From Planococcus sp. MSAK28401 (GTDB lineage: Bacteria > Bacillota > Bacilli > Bacillales_A > Planococcaceae), in assembly GCF_018283455.1 (NCBI RefSeq), contig NZ_JAAMTH010000001.1, positions 2,027,501 to 2,091,500 on the forward strand: a DNA stretch of 64,000 nucleotides. Reading direction: 5' to 3'. Position 1 is the stretch's first letter, and every line of letters starts with the position of its first letter. The notes beneath the pieces were generated by a model. The model saw only the letters and a program-made list of their open reading frames with translations, was not told the DNA's origin and ran no database searches. Below, piece by piece: positions 28,126 through 38,749 of this stretch. The translations under genes were made by a program, and so were the position numbers.

Positions 28126-29337
28126 TCATTGGGAACGGATGATGGAGACGGCTGGTGAACCGGAAGTTAATTGTATCAAATCAAGTACATGTTCACGCTC
28201 GACTGCATCGATTAAGTGGATGATGTCATCGGCCGACTGGTGTTTGCCGTGAAGCAATTCATATTTTCCGTTGCGGCTCATGCGGGACCCCGTGCTTTCA
28301 AGCCCAAGCAGCAAATTGCCTTTCAACTGCTCGCGGGAATCGGAAATTTCTGCCTCGCTAATATCGCCTTGTTGCATCCGTTGAAGTGATGTGCGAATCA
28401 ATTCTTCCACTTCCCCGACTTGGTGGTCGGCAGTGCCCCCGTAGATGGCGAACGTGCCGTGATCTGAGTAAGCTGAATGGTAGGAATAGACCGAATAGGC
28501 AAGGCCGCGGTCTTCGCGGATTTCCTGGAACAGCCTGGACGACATCGAGCCGCCGATGATGTTGTTCAATACCGCCATCGTAAACAACTGATCGTCTTGC
28601 AGCGACAATCCCGGATATCCAAGACAGATATGGGCTTGTTCCGTTTCTTTATGCTTGATCGACTGCCCAGGCACAAAGGTCGGCATGACATGCGCGTTTT
28701 CGGGGCTTTTCCGTTCAAATGAACCGAATAAAGTTTCGATCTGGCTGAGCAATTTGCCATCGATGTGGCCAGCCACGGAAATGACTGTATTTGATGGCGT
28801 GTAATGGCGCTCCATATAATCCATGATCTGCTGTCTTGAGAAACGGTCCAGTGTTTCGGTAGTGCCCAAAATTGGAGCGCCGATTGAATTGTCAGGATAC
28901 ATGACCCGCCATAATTGCTCGTGGACATCGTCATCCGCCATGTCTTCAGTCATGCTGATTTCTTCTTTGACGACAAGGCGCTCTTTATCGATTTCCACCG
29001 GGTCCATCACCGAATTGAAAAACATATCCGCCAATACCTCGACTGCCAGCGGCGCATGATGGTCAAGCACTTTGGCGTAATAACAAGTGTATTCTTTTGA
29101 AGTATAGGCGTTCAAATCGCCGCCGATGCGGTCGAATTCACGTGCGATGTCTTTGGCGCTGCGTTTTTCGGTACCTTTGAACAAGAGATGTTCAATGAAA
29201 TGCGTGATGCCGTTTTCTTCTGTGCGCTCATCGCGCGAGCCTGTATTGACGAATACGCCGACCGCTACTGAGCGAAAGTGCGGGATATGTTCAGAGACAA
29301 TGCGCAAGCCATTTTGGCAAGTATACGTGGTAACCAT
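28126..29337 (-). CDS. mlpA: M16 family zinc peptidase (MlpA/YmxG type)
   Basis: 403 residues. M16B processing-type peptidase with the inverted zinc motif HFIEH at 46-50 and downstream EEISMTEDMADDD carrying the third ligand region. Similar to B. subtilis YmxG/MlpA, which lies at the same place after pnp. Unlike the ymfF-ymfH pair it stands alone and probably works as a homodimer. AGGAGG lies 7 bases before the ATG. The pnp terminator upstream separates it from pnp. Confidence 0.93.
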   Translation of the reverse strand: MVTTYTCQNGLRIVSEHIPHFRSVAVGVFVNTGSRDERTEENGITHFIEHLLFKGTEKRSAKDIAREFDRIGGDLNAYTSKEYTCYYAKVLDHHAPLAVEVLADMFFNSVMDPVEIDKERLVVKEEISMTEDMADDDVHEQLWRVMYPDNSIGAPILGTTETLDRFSRQQIMDYMERHYTPSNTVISVAGHIDGKLLSQIETLFGSFERKSPENAHVMPTFVPGQSIKHKETEQAHICLGYPGLSLQDDQLFTMAVLNNIIGGSMSSRLFQEIREDRGLAYSVYSYHSAYSDHGTFAIYGGTADHQVGEVEELIRTSLQRMQQGDISEAEISDSREQLKGNLLLGLESTGSRMSRNGKYELLHGKHQSADDIIHLIDAVEREHVLDLIQLTSGSPAVSIIRSQ

Positions 29338-29356
29338 TGAATGCCCTCCTGTATAT

Positions 29357-29392
29357 GAAAAAAATTGCCGGTGAATACCACCGGCAATTTTT
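29357..29392 (-). terminator. pnp terminator
   Basis: AAATTGCCGGTG pairs with CACCGGCAATTT across a 5-base loop, with a T-run on the minus strand. It begins 24 bases after the pnp stop. Confidence 0.95.
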
Positions 29393-29415
29393 CCACTTTG
29401 TTTTTATCTAGCGTT

Positions 29416-31524
29416 TCAAGCCTTTTCGGCTGCTTCTTTTTCTTCTTTCAAAACCGTTTTGCGGGACAAGTTGACGCGTCCTTGGCGGTCGATTTCGATG
29501 ACTTTCACTTTGACGATATCGCCCATTTTCAAGACGTCTTCCACTTCTTTCGTCCGTTCTTCCTGGATTTCAGAGATGTGAAGAAGGCCGTCTTTGCCCG
29601 GGAACAACTCGACGAATGCGCCGAATTTTTCGATGCGCTTAACTGCGCCTTCGTAATATTCGCCGACTTTCGCTTCACGTACGATGTTCTCGATCATCGC
29701 TTTCGCTTTGGCGTTCATTTCTTCATCAACAGAAGAGATGAAAATCGTGCCGTCTTGCTCGGTATCGATCTTGACGCCCGTTTCGTCGATGATTTTATTG
29801 ATGACTTTTCCGCCAGGCCCGATGACGTCGCGGATCTTGTCTGGATTGATTTTCACCATGATGATCTTCGGCGCAAATTTAGACAAAGTTGTACGCGGTG
29901 TGTTGATCGTGGCAATCATTGATTCCAGAATGTGCAAACGGCCGATTTTTGCTTGCGTCAAGGCTTCTTCCAGGATTTCGCGGGACAAGCCGTCGATTTT
30001 GATGTCCATTTGTAGCGCTGTAACGCCTTCAGCTGTTCCAGCTACTTTGAAGTCCATATCGCCGAGATGGTCTTCCATTCCTTGGATATCGGAGAGAACT
30101 GTGTAGTTCTCGCCTTTTTTCACAAGGCCCATCGCAATGCCGGCTACCGGTGCTTTAATAGGCACACCTGCATCCATCATCGCCAAAGTTGACGCACAGA
30201 TGCTTGCTTGTGATGTGGAACCGTTCGATTCCAATACTTCGGAAACGAGGCGGATCGTATATGGGAAATCTTTTTCATTTGGAATGACTGCTTCAAGCGC
30301 ACGTTCGCCTAGAGCGCCGTGGCCGATTTCGCGTCGGCCGGGGCCGCGCAAGAAGCCGGTTTCCCCAACAGAGAACAACGGGAAATTATAATGGTGCATG
30401 AAACGTTTTGTCTCTTCCAAGCCGAGGCCGTCGATGATTTGTACATCGCCGAGAGCGCCCAGTGTACAGATGCTCATCGCCTGCGTTTGGCCGCGCGTAA
30501 ATAGGCCGGAGCCGTGAGTGCGCGCAAGGACGCCAACTTCAGAAGAAAGCGCGCGGATTTCAGATGGGCCGCGGCCGTCCGGGCGGATCTTTTCATCCGT
30601 GATCAGGCGGCGCACTTCATCTTTGACCATTTTATCGAGCACTTGGCCCGCTTGTTTCTTGATATCGTCTTCTGAATCTGCATATGCTTCAAGCGCACGT
30701 TCGCGGACAGCCGCAATGGCTTCATTGCGGGCCTGCTTTTCGTTCACTTGAACTGCAGCGTTCATGTCTTCTTCAACGGCCATTTTCAATTCAGCCGTCA
30801 AGTCAGCATCCAATTCGTATAATTGGACAGCCGATTTCTCTTTGGCCACTTCCGCAGCAATTTCTTCCTGGAAAGCGATCAATTTCTTGATTTCTTCGTG
30901 GCCGAACATGATCGCTTCAAGAATCACTTCTTCAGACACTTCTTTCGCGCCGGCTTCTACCATATTGATGGCGTCTTTCGTGCCAGCAACCGTCAAGTTG
31001 ATCGAGCTTTTCTCCATTTGCTCGCCTGTTGGGTTGATGATGTACTCGCCATCAACCATCCCGACGATGACGCCCGCGATCGGCCCGTCAAATGGAATAT
31101 CTGAAATCATCAATGCTAAGGAAGACCCGAACATCGCTGCCATTTCAGATGGGCAATCCTGGTCGACTGACATGACCATTGAAATGACTTGCACCTCGTT
31201 GCGGAATCCGTCTGGGAACAACGGACGCAGCGGACGGTCGATCAAGCGGCTGATCAATGTCGCTTTCTCGGATGGGCGTCCTTCGCGTTTAATGAATCCG
31301 CCCGGGATTTTTCCGACAGCGTATTGGCGCTCTTCGTAGTTCACCGTCAGCGGGAAGAAATCCAAAGGCTTCGGTGATTTTGATGCGGTTGCAGTGGATA
31401 GCACTGCTGTATCGCCATAACGGATCAATGCCGCTCCGTTTGCTTGTTTCGCCAGTTGACCGACTTCGACCTTCAGTTCTCGGCCAGCCCAGTCAAATGT
31501 GTAAACCTTTTTTGTTTGCTCCAT
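29416..31524 (-). CDS. pnp: Polyribonucleotide nucleotidyltransferase (PNPase)
   Basis: 702 residues. Phosphorolytic 3-prime exoribonuclease, the main degradative exonuclease of Bacillales. Two RNase PH domains ([13 protein letters not shown] in the first, [13 protein letters not shown] in the second), a KH domain with [12 protein letters not shown] near residue 562, and a C-terminal S1 domain. The ribosome site GAGAGGAG precedes the ATG. It follows rpsO, as in most bacteria, with a terminator between them. Confidence 0.98.
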   Translation of the reverse strand: MEQTKKVYTFDWAGRELKVEVGQLAKQANGAALIRYGDTAVLSTATASKSPKPLDFFPLTVNYEERQYAVGKIPGGFIKREGRPSEKATLISRLIDRPLRPLFPDGFRNEVQVISMVMSVDQDCPSEMAAMFGSSLALMISDIPFDGPIAGVIVGMVDGEYIINPTGEQMEKSSINLTVAGTKDAINMVEAGAKEVSEEVILEAIMFGHEEIKKLIAFQEEIAAEVAKEKSAVQLYELDADLTAELKMAVEEDMNAAVQVNEKQARNEAIAAVRERALEAYADSEDDIKKQAGQVLDKMVKDEVRRLITDEKIRPDGRGPSEIRALSSEVGVLARTHGSGLFTRGQTQAMSICTLGALGDVQIIDGLGLEETKRFMHHYNFPLFSVGETGFLRGPGRREIGHGALGERALEAVIPNEKDFPYTIRLVSEVLESNGSTSQASICASTLAMMDAGVPIKAPVAGIAMGLVKKGENYTVLSDIQGMEDHLGDMDFKVAGTAEGVTALQMDIKIDGLSREILEEALTQAKIGRLHILESMIATINTPRTTLSKFAPKIIMVKINPDKIRDVIGPGGKVINKIIDETGVKIDTEQDGTIFISSVDEEMNAKAKAMIENIVREAKVGEYYEGAVKRIEKFGAFVELFPGKDGLLHISEIQEERTKEVEDVLKMGDIVKVKVIEIDRQGRVNLSRKTVLKEEKEAAEKA

Positions 31525-31626
31525 GGTCGAGCTCCTCTCTTACCGTGTTTCGTGTAGTATGTATCTTTAAATAGTGTATCAAAAAAGCACATCAAGTGCG
31601 ATTCAATGATAAGTTTTAAGCATAAA

Positions 31627-31653
31627 GAAAAAGCGGGACGAATCCCGCTTTCT
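31627..31653 (-). terminator. rpsO terminator
   Basis: AAAGCGGGA/TCCCGCTTT stem, 4-base loop and T-rich tail on the minus strand, 11 bases after the rpsO stop. Confidence 0.9.
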
Positions 31654-31663
31654 CTGCTTGCTA

Positions 31664-31933
31664 TTATCGGCGTAGGCCAAGTCTTCCGATTAACTCACGG
31701 TAGCGTTGTACATCGTTCTCGCGTAGGTATTTAAGCAAGTTACGACGGCGTCCAACCATTTTGAATAGACCACGACGTGAATGGTGATCTTTCTTGTGGG
31801 TACGCAAGTGCTCGTTCAAGTTGTTGATGTCTTCTGTAAGAATGGCGATCTGAATTTCTGGAGAACCAGTATCAGTGTCATGCACTTTGTATTCATTGAT
31901 CAATTCATTTTTACGTTCTTGAGTGATTGCCAT
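31664..31933 (-). CDS. rpsO: 30S ribosomal protein S15
   Basis: 89 residues, the standard length. Binds 16S rRNA early in small-subunit assembly. The conserved [14 protein letters not shown] and [18 protein letters not shown] segments are present. The ATG has GGAGGTGG upstream. It has its own promoter with a leader of about 90 bases, and a terminator before pnp. Confidence 0.99.
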   Translation of the reverse strand: MAITQERKNELINEYKVHDTDTGSPEIQIAILTEDINNLNEHLRTHKKDHHSRRGLFKMVGRRRNLLKYLRENDVQRYRELIGRLGLRR

Positions 31934-32023
31934 GCTGTTCCACCTCCTAATCTCTGATAGCCCCTATTACCTAGCAAACGTTGGTGATTCGATGTGCCAA
32001 GCAACGGTTAGTACGTTCAGTAC
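31934..32023 (-). promoter_or_regulatory. rpsO mRNA leader, possible S15 autoregulatory element
   Basis: About 90 bases between the predicted transcription start and the S15 ATG. It contains an AGTAC/GTACT arm pair and a CGTTG/CAACG pair. S15 represses its own mRNA in several bacteria, including Geobacillus, but I cannot assign this sequence to a described structure. Confidence 0.3.
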
Positions 32024-32029
32024 TTTGAT

Positions 32030-32058
32030 ATCATAGCACAGGGATTTCCTGAAATCAA
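32030..32058 (-). promoter_or_regulatory. rpsO promoter
   Basis: Minus-strand TTGATT (32053-32058), 17-base spacer, TATGAT (32030-32035). It lies just after the end of ribF. Confidence 0.7.
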
Positions 32059-32067
32059 CTGTCCGCC

Positions 32068-33009
32068 TTACACTTCGAAATATTGCTTTGCAGTATCTTT
32101 ATCCTGCCCGATTTGGGCTTTCAATTCATCGATGCCGGAAAATTTCTGTTCATCGCGGATGCGCTTATGCCATTCAACGACGACTTTCTCACCGTAGATC
32201 GACTTATCGAAATCCAGGATATGGACTTCGATGACCAGATTTTTGACATCGGGATTATTGAATGTAGGTTTGTAGCCGACATTGCAGACGCCATCGAAAT
32301 AGGCGCCTTGCACTTCAATCCGCACAGCATAGACGCCGCGCTTCGGAACGAATGTGCCGAGTTCGGGTTCGACGTTCGCCGTCGGAAAGCCAATCGTCCG
32401 CCCGCGCTTGTCGCCATTGACGACGGTGCCGGAAATCCGGTAGGGCCTGCCGAGCAGATGATGGACAGGCTCAACTAGCCCATCTTTCAACAAGTGTCGG
32501 ATGCGGGTCGAACTGATCTTTTCATTTGCTTCTTCGATTTTGCCAACTGTAGTGACATTGTACCGGCCACTACCGTACGATTCCATCAACGCCATATCCC
32601 CGCCGCCTTTATAGCCGAACGAAAAATCAAAACCGGCAACGACTTCCTTGATACCTAAGCCGTCGATGAAGTGCTCGATGAAGTGCTCGGGGGAAAGTTT
32701 GGCAAACTCTGAAGTAAAACGGACGATATAGCAAATGTCGACGCCCATTTCCTGCAAGATTTCCATTTTCTGGCCGAGCGGTGTGATATAGAAAACTTCT
32801 TCTTTCCTGCCGCCAAGTACGAGCGATGGATGCGGGTCGAAGGTCATAACAGCGGATTTCATTCCGCCTGCCTGTGCTTTGTCAATTGCCGTGCCAATTA
32901 CTTTCTGGTGGCCGCGGTGAACGCCGTCAAAAAAGCCGATTGCCATCGACAGCGGGCCCTGTTCTTGTGCTTTCATCTCGTGAGGATAACTCAAGTGAAT
33001 GATTTTCAT
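32068..33009 (-). CDS. ribF: Bifunctional riboflavin kinase/FAD synthetase
   Basis: 313 residues. Phosphorylates riboflavin to FMN and adenylylates it to FAD. The N-terminal FAD synthetase domain has GFFDGVHRGHQ; the C-terminal kinase domain has GRPYRISGTV and TIGFPTAN. The start at 33009 (MKIIHLSYPHE) has GAGGTG upstream and lies 1 base from the truB stop, so translation is probably coupled; a 10-codon extension is not needed. Same place as in B. subtilis. Confidence 0.97.
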   Translation of the reverse strand: MKIIHLSYPHEMKAQEQGPLSMAIGFFDGVHRGHQKVIGTAIDKAQAGGMKSAVMTFDPHPSLVLGGRKEEVFYITPLGQKMEILQEMGVDICYIVRFTSEFAKLSPEHFIEHFIDGLGIKEVVAGFDFSFGYKGGGDMALMESYGSGRYNVTTVGKIEEANEKISSTRIRHLLKDGLVEPVHHLLGRPYRISGTVVNGDKRGRTIGFPTANVEPELGTFVPKRGVYAVRIEVQGAYFDGVCNVGYKPTFNNPDVKNLVIEVHILDFDKSIYGEKVVVEWHKRIRDEQKFSGIDELKAQIGQDKDTAKQYFEV

Positions 33010-33010
33010 A

Positions 33011-33940
33011 CTACACCTCGTCCGTTGGAGGAAATCCAAACATTTTTTCGGGTTTCATTTTGCCCGGCTTATCCGGATGCCTTTTGTATAACGCTGCCGG
33101 TTTGCCTTGATATGTGAAAACGACAAACGGTTCCGTTTTTAAGACCGGATGTTCCTCAAGTACTTGGCCATTTTTGATGCCAAACAGCAAATCCGCTGTG
33201 ATTTCTTCAAAAGGAAAAGAACTCAAGCCATAGGAAAGAGGCTGCAAAATAGAACCGATATCCCCATTTTGCGCAATTTCCTCCACTTCGGCAAGCGTCA
33301 CACATTGTTCTTTCGTAAAACTGCCGGATTGTGTGCGTGTCAGCTGTGACATATGAGCCGGATAGCCAAGCGCCTCGCCGATTTGAACAGCGAGTGTCCG
33401 GATATAAGTCCCTTTCCCGCAGCGGATGCGGATGCGGAAACGAATATTCTGCCCTTCCCAAATATCTCCGTCATCCAATAGTTCAATTGAGTCAATGTGT
33501 ACCGTCCGCACCGGGCGTTTCACTGTCTCCCCTTTACGCGCATATTCATAAAGCTTTCTGCCGTTCACTTTGACGGCAGAGTACATCGGCGGAATTTGTT
33601 CAATGTCGCCGGTCAGGCTTTGCAATGCATCTTCTAACTGCTTGCGGCTAATTGTTTTGTCGCTCGCATCTTGTTCTACTACTGCGCCTTCCGCATCTTC
33701 TGTTTCCGTTGAAAATCCGATCAATACTTCCGCTTCGTATGTTTTTCCTTGATCAGTAATATACTCCGCCACTTTGGTCGATCGCCCTAAACAAATCGGC
33801 AGAACGCCGTCCACTTGGGGATCGAGTGTCCCGGTATGCCCGACTTTTTTCGTTTTCAGGATTTTCCGCAAGCGAAAAACGCAATCGTGGGAGGTCATGC
33901 CCGGTTCTTTCCATAATGGAAGAATCCCATTCGGTTCCAT
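33011..33940 (-). CDS. truB: tRNA pseudouridine-55 synthase
   Basis: 309 residues, equal to B. subtilis TruB. Makes pseudouridine 55 in the T-loop of tRNAs. Catalytic Asp is in HTGTLDPQVDGVL near residue 40; the motif II region KVNGRKLYEYARKG and the RCGKGTYIRTL motif are present, with a PUA-like C-terminus. The start at 33940 (MEPNGILPLWKEPG) has GAGGGG 8-9 bases upstream. A long in-frame extension upstream crosses the rbfA terminator and is rejected. Confidence 0.97.
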   Translation of the reverse strand: MEPNGILPLWKEPGMTSHDCVFRLRKILKTKKVGHTGTLDPQVDGVLPICLGRSTKVAEYITDQGKTYEAEVLIGFSTETEDAEGAVVEQDASDKTISRKQLEDALQSLTGDIEQIPPMYSAVKVNGRKLYEYARKGETVKRPVRTVHIDSIELLDDGDIWEGQNIRFRIRIRCGKGTYIRTLAVQIGEALGYPAHMSQLTRTQSGSFTKEQCVTLAEVEEIAQNGDIGSILQPLSYGLSSFPFEEITADLLFGIKNGQVLEEHPVLKTEPFVVFTYQGKPAALYKRHPDKPGKMKPEKMFGFPPTDEV

Positions 33941-33992
33941 ATCGGAAGCCCCTCTCTTCATCGGTACTATGACCGAACTATATAGTATGTAG

Positions 33993-34030
33993 AAAAAAGC
34001 CTGCTGTCTAAAAATAGACTGGCAGGCTTT
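33993..34030 (-). terminator. terminator between rbfA and truB
   Basis: AAAGCCTGC pairs with GCAGGCTTT, inner GTCTA/TAGAC arm, 4-base loop, T-run on the minus strand. It cuts the infB operon before truB. No clear truB promoter follows, so partial readthrough is likely. Confidence 0.85.
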
Positions 34031-34034
34031 CGGT

Positions 34035-34388
34035 TTACTCTTCTGTTGGATCTTTGATATCCCGCAGCAATGATTCAATCCGATTGCCGTATGCGACAGA
34101 CGAATCGATTTCAAACGCCAATTCAGGAGTCTTGCGCAAACGGATCCGCTGCCCGATTTCCGAGCGGATGAATCCTTTGGACTTGGCAAGGCCGAGCAAA
34201 GTCTGCTCTTTCTCTTTATCGTCGCCCAATACGCTGATATAGACTGTTGCTTGCTGAAGGTCGCCCGTCACTTCGACATCCGTCACTGTGACAAAGCCGA
34301 TGCGTGGATCTTTCAATTTTCTGCCGATAATTTCGCCGAGCTCTTTTTTCATCTGCTCAGCTACACGATTCGAGCGCATTGATGACAT
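34035..34388 (-). CDS. rbfA: 30S ribosome-binding factor A
   Basis: 117 residues, equal to B. subtilis RbfA. KH-like protein that binds the pre-30S particle and helps 16S rRNA maturation and cold growth. Conserved [14 protein letters not shown] and [18 protein letters not shown] segments are present. It ends beside a terminator. Confidence 0.98.
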   Translation of the reverse strand: MSSMRSNRVAEQMKKELGEIIGRKLKDPRIGFVTVTDVEVTGDLQQATVYISVLGDDKEKEQTLLGLAKSKGFIRSEIGQRIRLRKTPELAFEIDSSVAYGNRIESLLRDIKDPTEE

Positions 34389-34406
34389 TTCGAATCCACT
34401 CCGTTC

Positions 34407-34685
34407 TTACAAATATTCTTTCTTTATTTCCATGCATTCCCACGACGGGTTGCTTTCTAGAAAGCGCAGCACATGTGCCATTTCACGCTCAGCTGCTTCT
34501 TTCGAAGAAGAGACCGTGACAAACGCAAGGCGCGTGCGCTGCCAAACTTCCTGATGCTCGACTTCCGCCGCCGACACATTGAACTTTTGTTTTGTGCGGG
34601 TCATCATGCTTTTGACGACTGCACGTTTATCTTTCAATGAATGCGCGGTAGGGATGAAAAATTCGCATTCCATCGAAAGGATCAT
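34407..34685 (-). CDS. ylxP: YlxP, DUF503 protein
   Basis: 92 residues, equal to B. subtilis YlxP. Small conserved protein of the infB operon, implicated in ribosome biology in some species but of uncertain biochemical function. It contains [14 protein letters not shown] and [12 protein letters not shown]. The ATG at 34685 overlaps the infB stop as ATGA, so coupling is expected; the longer in-frame reading lies inside infB and is rejected. Confidence 0.93.
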   Translation of the reverse strand: MILSMECEFFIPTAHSLKDKRAVVKSMMTRTKQKFNVSAAEVEHQEVWQRTRLAFVTVSSSKEAAEREMAHVLRFLESNPSWECMEIKKEYL

Positions 34686-36976
34686 TTTCGTTCGATTTCT
34701 TCCATGATGTACGCTTCGATGATGTCGCCTTCTTTGACATCGTTGAAGTTTTTGATTGTCACACCACATTCGTAGCCTTTGGCAACTTCTTTCGCATCAT
34801 CCTTAAAGCGTTTCAAGGTATCGATTTCACCTTCAAAGACGACAATGCCGTCACGGATGACTCTCACGCCGCTATCGCGCGTGATCTTGCCTTCCGTTAC
34901 ATAGCTTCCGGCAATCGTTCCGACTTTGGACACTTTGAATGTGCTGCGGATTTCCGCTTGGCCGATGATTTTCTCTTCGAACTCTGGGTCCAAGAGGCCT
35001 TTCATCGCTGCTTCGATTTCTTCGATCACTTTGTAGATGATGCGGTGCAAGCGAATATCGACGCCTTCTGCATCCGCTGCGCGCTTGGCGTTGACATCCG
35101 GGCGTACGTTAAAGCCGATGATGATGGCATTAGAAGCTGCCGCTAGGGATACATCGGACTCTGTGATCGCTCCAGCACCCGTGTGGATGACTTTTACGTT
35201 GACGCCTTCTACATCGATTTTCAAGAGTGAAGCAGCCATGGCTTCGACTGTCCCTTGAACGTCTGCTTTAACGATCAAGTTCAATTCTTTCATTTCGCCT
35301 TGCTTCAATTGATCGAACAAGTTATCAAGTGTAACGCGGTTCTTTTCAGAACGCATTTCCTGCAAAGCAGTAGCCGAACGCGCTTCACCGATTTGGCGGG
35401 CTGTTTTCTCGTCTTCAAAGACGACAAAACGGTCGCCGGCTTGCGGCACGTCGCTAAGTCCAGTGATTTCAACTGGTGTCGAAGGCCCGGCTGTTTTCAC
35501 GCGGCGGCCAAGGTCGTTGACCATCGCACGGACGCGTCCGAACGTATTGCCGACAACGATTGGGTCGCCGACATGCAAAGTGCCATCTTGCACGAGCAAT
35601 GTCGCGACAGATCCACGGCCTTTGTCAAGTTCTGCTTCGATGACCGTACCGATTGCGCGGCGGCCAGGGTTCGCTTTTAGTTCTCCAACTTCAGAAACAA
35701 GCAGGATCATTTCAAGCAATGTATCGATACCTTCGCCGTTCAAAGCGGAAAGCGGAACGAAAATCGTCTCGCCTCCCCATGCTTCGGGTACCAAGCCATG
35801 CTCAGTCAATTCCTGCATGACGCGGTCCGGATTCGCGGAAGGTTTGTCCATTTTATTGACTGCGATGATGATCGGAACTTCTGCAGCTTTGGCATGGTTG
35901 ATCGCTTCCACTGTCTGTGGCATTACGCCATCATCAGCTGCAACGACAATAATCGCAATATCCGTTACTTTTGCACCGCGTGCGCGCATCGTCGTGAACG
36001 CTGCGTGGCCCGGTGTATCAAGGAACGTGATTTTTTTGCCATCTTCTTCGACCTGGTAAGCGCCGATATGCTGTGTGATTCCGCCTGCTTCTCCAGCAGT
36101 GACTTTCGTATGGCGGATTGAATCCAGCAATGTCGTTTTCCCGTGGTCAACGTGGCCCATGATCGTAACGACAGATGGGCGTTCTTCTTTTTTAGCTTCT
36201 TCTTCAGGCTCGAAATAGACTTCCAGATCGGTTTTGTCGACCAAGATCTCTTCTTCTACTTCTACATCGTATTCTGCACAGACGAGTTCAATGGCATCTT
36301 TATCCAACTCTTGGTTGATCGTTGCCATTACGCCGAGCATGAACAATTTTTTGATGATTTCTGAAGGCTCGCGCCCTAGTTTTTTCGCCAAATCGCCTAC
36401 AGTCAAAGATTCACTGAACGTGATTTTTGACGGCAATTCTTTTTCTCTTTTCGGCATTGGCGGCATCGGGTTTACCGGACGCTGCTGTTTGCCTTTACGG
36501 TTGCGGTTTTGCCCGCCGCGTCCCGGCCCATTCGAACGGCCGCGCTGTCCTGGCCCTGGAGCCGGTTTTGCAGCTTTTGGCGTAAAGTTGGAACCGCGGC
36601 CTGCTTGAGCATTCGCTGCTGCGCCTTGCTGAGACGATTGTGAACGGTTTTGTCCACCCTGTGTGCGGTTTTGGCCGCCCTGTCCACCTGTACGGTTCTG
36701 GCCTTGTCCGCCTTGAGGACGGTTTTGCCCGCCTTGGCTGCCTTGTCCGCTTTGTCCACGGCGCTGGTTTTGACCTTGCGGACGGGATTGTGAACCTTGA
36801 GCACGGTTTCCTTGTGCAGGTTTTTTATAAATGCCGTCCAATTTCGTCACAGCGTTATCTTCTAAAGTAGCCATATGATTATTGACCTTGATATTCATTT
36901 TTGACAATTCGTCGATGATGTCTTTGCTCGGTTTATTTACTTTTTTTGCGTATTCATGTACTCGAATTTTGGTCAT
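34682..36976 (-). CDS. infB: Translation initiation factor IF-2
   Basis: 764 residues. GTPase that delivers fMet-tRNA to the 30S subunit. N-terminal IF2_N domain ([15 protein letters not shown], then [12 protein letters not shown]), a low-complexity Gln/Gly/Asn/Arg-rich stretch at about 50-175 with repeated GGQNR-like units, a second IF2_N domain, and the G domain with [12 protein letters not shown] near 268, DTPGH and NKMD. C-terminal domains II-IV follow. It is the largest gene of the rimP-nusA-infB operon. The low-complexity region is longer and more repetitive than I expect for B. subtilis, which is an impression only. Confidence 0.98.
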   Translation of the reverse strand: MTKIRVHEYAKKVNKPSKDIIDELSKMNIKVNNHMATLEDNAVTKLDGIYKKPAQGNRAQGSQSRPQGQNQRRGQSGQGSQGGQNRPQGGQGQNRTGGQGGQNRTQGGQNRSQSSQQGAAANAQAGRGSNFTPKAAKPAPGPGQRGRSNGPGRGGQNRNRKGKQQRPVNPMPPMPKREKELPSKITFSESLTVGDLAKKLGREPSEIIKKLFMLGVMATINQELDKDAIELVCAEYDVEVEEEILVDKTDLEVYFEPEEEAKKEERPSVVTIMGHVDHGKTTLLDSIRHTKVTAGEAGGITQHIGAYQVEEDGKKITFLDTPGHAAFTTMRARGAKVTDIAIIVVAADDGVMPQTVEAINHAKAAEVPIIIAVNKMDKPSANPDRVMQELTEHGLVPEAWGGETIFVPLSALNGEGIDTLLEMILLVSEVGELKANPGRRAIGTVIEAELDKGRGSVATLLVQDGTLHVGDPIVVGNTFGRVRAMVNDLGRRVKTAGPSTPVEITGLSDVPQAGDRFVVFEDEKTARQIGEARSATALQEMRSEKNRVTLDNLFDQLKQGEMKELNLIVKADVQGTVEAMAASLLKIDVEGVNVKVIHTGAGAITESDVSLAAASNAIIIGFNVRPDVNAKRAADAEGVDIRLHRIIYKVIEEIEAAMKGLLDPEFEEKIIGQAEIRSTFKVSKVGTIAGSYVTEGKITRDSGVRVIRDGIVVFEGEIDTLKRFKDDAKEVAKGYECGVTIKNFNDVKEGDIIEAYIMEEIERK

Positions 36977-36990
36977 CTGCTCACCCCCGG

Positions 36991-37299
36991 TTATTTTTCG
37001 TCAAACAAGCTCGTCATTTTCTTGGCAAAACCGTTATCGGTAATCGCTAGAACGACGCGTGCTTCTTTTCCTATCGCATGCCCAATTTCATAGCGGCTGG
37101 CGCCTATGCGCACTGGGACGTTATAGGAATTACATTTATCGTGCAGTTTTTTTCTCGTGTTTTCAGACGCATCTTCAGCCACAATGACTAATTTCGCGTT
37201 GCCGCGGCGCACTTCGCTGATTACCAGTTCTTCACCGGTTACCAGTTTGCGTGCACGCGTGGCAAGTCCTAAAAACTGCAGGATTTTTTCTTTATTCAT
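36991..37299 (-). CDS. ylxQ: YlxQ, L7Ae-family K-turn RNA-binding protein
   Basis: 102 residues. L7Ae/L30e/Gadd45 fold, with [28 protein letters not shown] and [15 protein letters not shown]. In B. subtilis YlxQ binds kink-turn RNA; its physiological target is not settled. It overlaps ylxR by 4 bases and precedes infB by 14 bases. Confidence 0.93.
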   Translation of the reverse strand: MNKEKILQFLGLATRARKLVTGEELVISEVRRGNAKLVIVAEDASENTRKKLHDKCNSYNVPVRIGASRYEIGHAIGKEARVVLAITDNGFAKKMTSLFDEK

Positions 37300-37577
37300 G
37301 ATTTCAGCTGCTCTCTGCGTACGGCATGGACGAGCTCTTCATAGATTTCGCCTGGAACTTTCACTTCAAGCTGCTTGTCCAAAACCTTCTTTTTGCGTGC
37401 CATTTCGATGGCATCTTCCGATTTGGAAACATAAGCGCCTCTTCCTGACTTTTTGCCTGTCAGGTCGACAAATACTTCTCCTTCTTTGGAGCGCACCACG
37501 CGGATCATGTCCTTTTTCGGAAGCATTTCACCAGTCGCGACGCATTTTCTCAACGGAATCTTCTTTTGCATAGCCAA
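37296..37577 (-). CDS. rnpM: YlxR/RnpM, RNase P modulator
   Basis: 93 residues. YlxR family; the B. subtilis protein was shown to bind and modulate the RNase P RNA. The motif IPLRKCVATGEM and the conserved GRGAYVS are present. The start is TTG at 37577, with AAGGTGA about 6 bases upstream and N-terminal length equal to the B. subtilis protein; an ATG two codons in is too far from the ribosome site. It sits between nusA and ylxQ. Confidence 0.93.
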   Translation of the reverse strand: MAMQKKIPLRKCVATGEMLPKKDMIRVVRSKEGEVFVDLTGKKSGRGAYVSKSEDAIEMARKKKVLDKQLEVKVPGEIYEELVHAVRREQLKS

Positions 37578-37596
37578 CGGATATCACCTTCTCAGC

Positions 37597-38724
37597 TTAT
37601 TCTTCTTCGTCGTAAAAATCAAAGCCATCCGCATCTTCATCTGCGCTTGTTTCGGCAGAAGCTGACTCTGCAGACGGATAAATTCCTAGTTCACGGGCAT
37701 CCGTTTCACTCTTGATATCGATTTTCCAGCCTGTTAATTTCGCAGCCAAACGAGCGTTTTGCCCGCGCTTGCCGATTGCAAGAGACAATTGGTAATCCGG
37801 TACGACAACTGTCGTGGATTTATCGTCTTCACTCACTTGCACATCCAAAACTTTGGATGGGCTAAGGGCGTTCGCTACGAATACGACCGGGTCTTCTGAC
37901 CATTCCACGATATCGATTTTCTCGCCGCCCAGTTCGTTGACGATGGTTTGCACTCGGCCGCCTCGTGATCCGACGCATGAACCGACTGGATCCACTTCTT
38001 CGTCGTTTGCGTGGACGGAGATTTTCGAACGGTCTCCCGCTTCACGCGCAATCGATTTGATCTCGACAATGCCGTCATAAATTTCCGGCACTTCGTTCTC
38101 AAACAAACGGCGCAACAGCCCTGGATGTGTACGTGAAACGAACACTTGCGGGCCGCGTGTGGTACGTTCGACTTTAGTGATATAGACTTTGATGCGGTCA
38201 TGCGGCTGGTAGCTTTCGTTCGGCATTTGTTCCGTCTGCGGCAATACCGCTTCGACTTTGCCTAAACCGACATACAGGTTGCGGGCGTCCATGCGTTCCA
38301 CGATACCGTTGACGATATCATCCGCGCGGTCTACATACTCTTCAAAGATCAAGCCACGCTCTGCTTCACGCACGCGCTGCGTAACGACTTGTTTCGCCGT
38401 TTGGGCAGCGATGCGGCCGAAGTTGCGCGGTGTGACTTCCTCTTCCACAATATCGCCGATTTCATAAACCGGGTTGAGTGCATGCGCATCCTCTAATGAG
38501 ATTTGCAGACGGTCATCCTCGACTTCCTCGACAACATCTTTGCGGGAGTAGACAAGCATCGTCCCGGTATCAAGGTTCAAATCGACGCGGACGTTCTGTG
38601 CTTGGTTAAAATTGCGCTTATAGGCTGTGACAAGCGCTGCTTCGATCGCTTCGATCAGCACGTCACGTGATATACCTTTTTGTTTCTCTAACACTTCTAA
38701 AGCATCCAATAGCTCACTGCTCAT
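37597..38724 (-). CDS. nusA: Transcription termination/antitermination factor NusA
   Basis: 375 residues. Binds RNA polymerase and promotes pausing and intrinsic termination. N-terminal domain ([21 protein letters not shown]), S1 domain, then two KH domains including [15 protein letters not shown] and [19 protein letters not shown], and a short acidic C-terminal tail. The ATG at 38724 has AGGAG 8 bases upstream; GTG at 38733 is less likely. The weak hairpin in the operon leader may be its own control point. Confidence 0.98.
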   Translation of the reverse strand: MSSELLDALEVLEKQKGISRDVLIEAIEAALVTAYKRNFNQAQNVRVDLNLDTGTMLVYSRKDVVEEVEDDRLQISLEDAHALNPVYEIGDIVEEEVTPRNFGRIAAQTAKQVVTQRVREAERGLIFEEYVDRADDIVNGIVERMDARNLYVGLGKVEAVLPQTEQMPNESYQPHDRIKVYITKVERTTRGPQVFVSRTHPGLLRRLFENEVPEIYDGIVEIKSIAREAGDRSKISVHANDEEVDPVGSCVGSRGGRVQTIVNELGGEKIDIVEWSEDPVVFVANALSPSKVLDVQVSEDDKSTTVVVPDYQLSLAIGKRGQNARLAAKLTGWKIDIKSETDARELGIYPSAESASAETSADEDADGFDFYDEEE

Positions 38725-38749
38725 GTTTTTCACTCCTAAATTCTTCTAT

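Noticed and set aside
31525-31626. pnp promoter
   Set aside because: TACACT and TATTTA-like hexamers exist in the gap but no -35 is spaced suitably; pnp may depend on readthrough from rpsO.
34686-34769. Longer start for ylxP inside infB
   Set aside because: The ATGA overlap at 34685 gives the family length of 92 residues; the extension is infB sequence in another frame.
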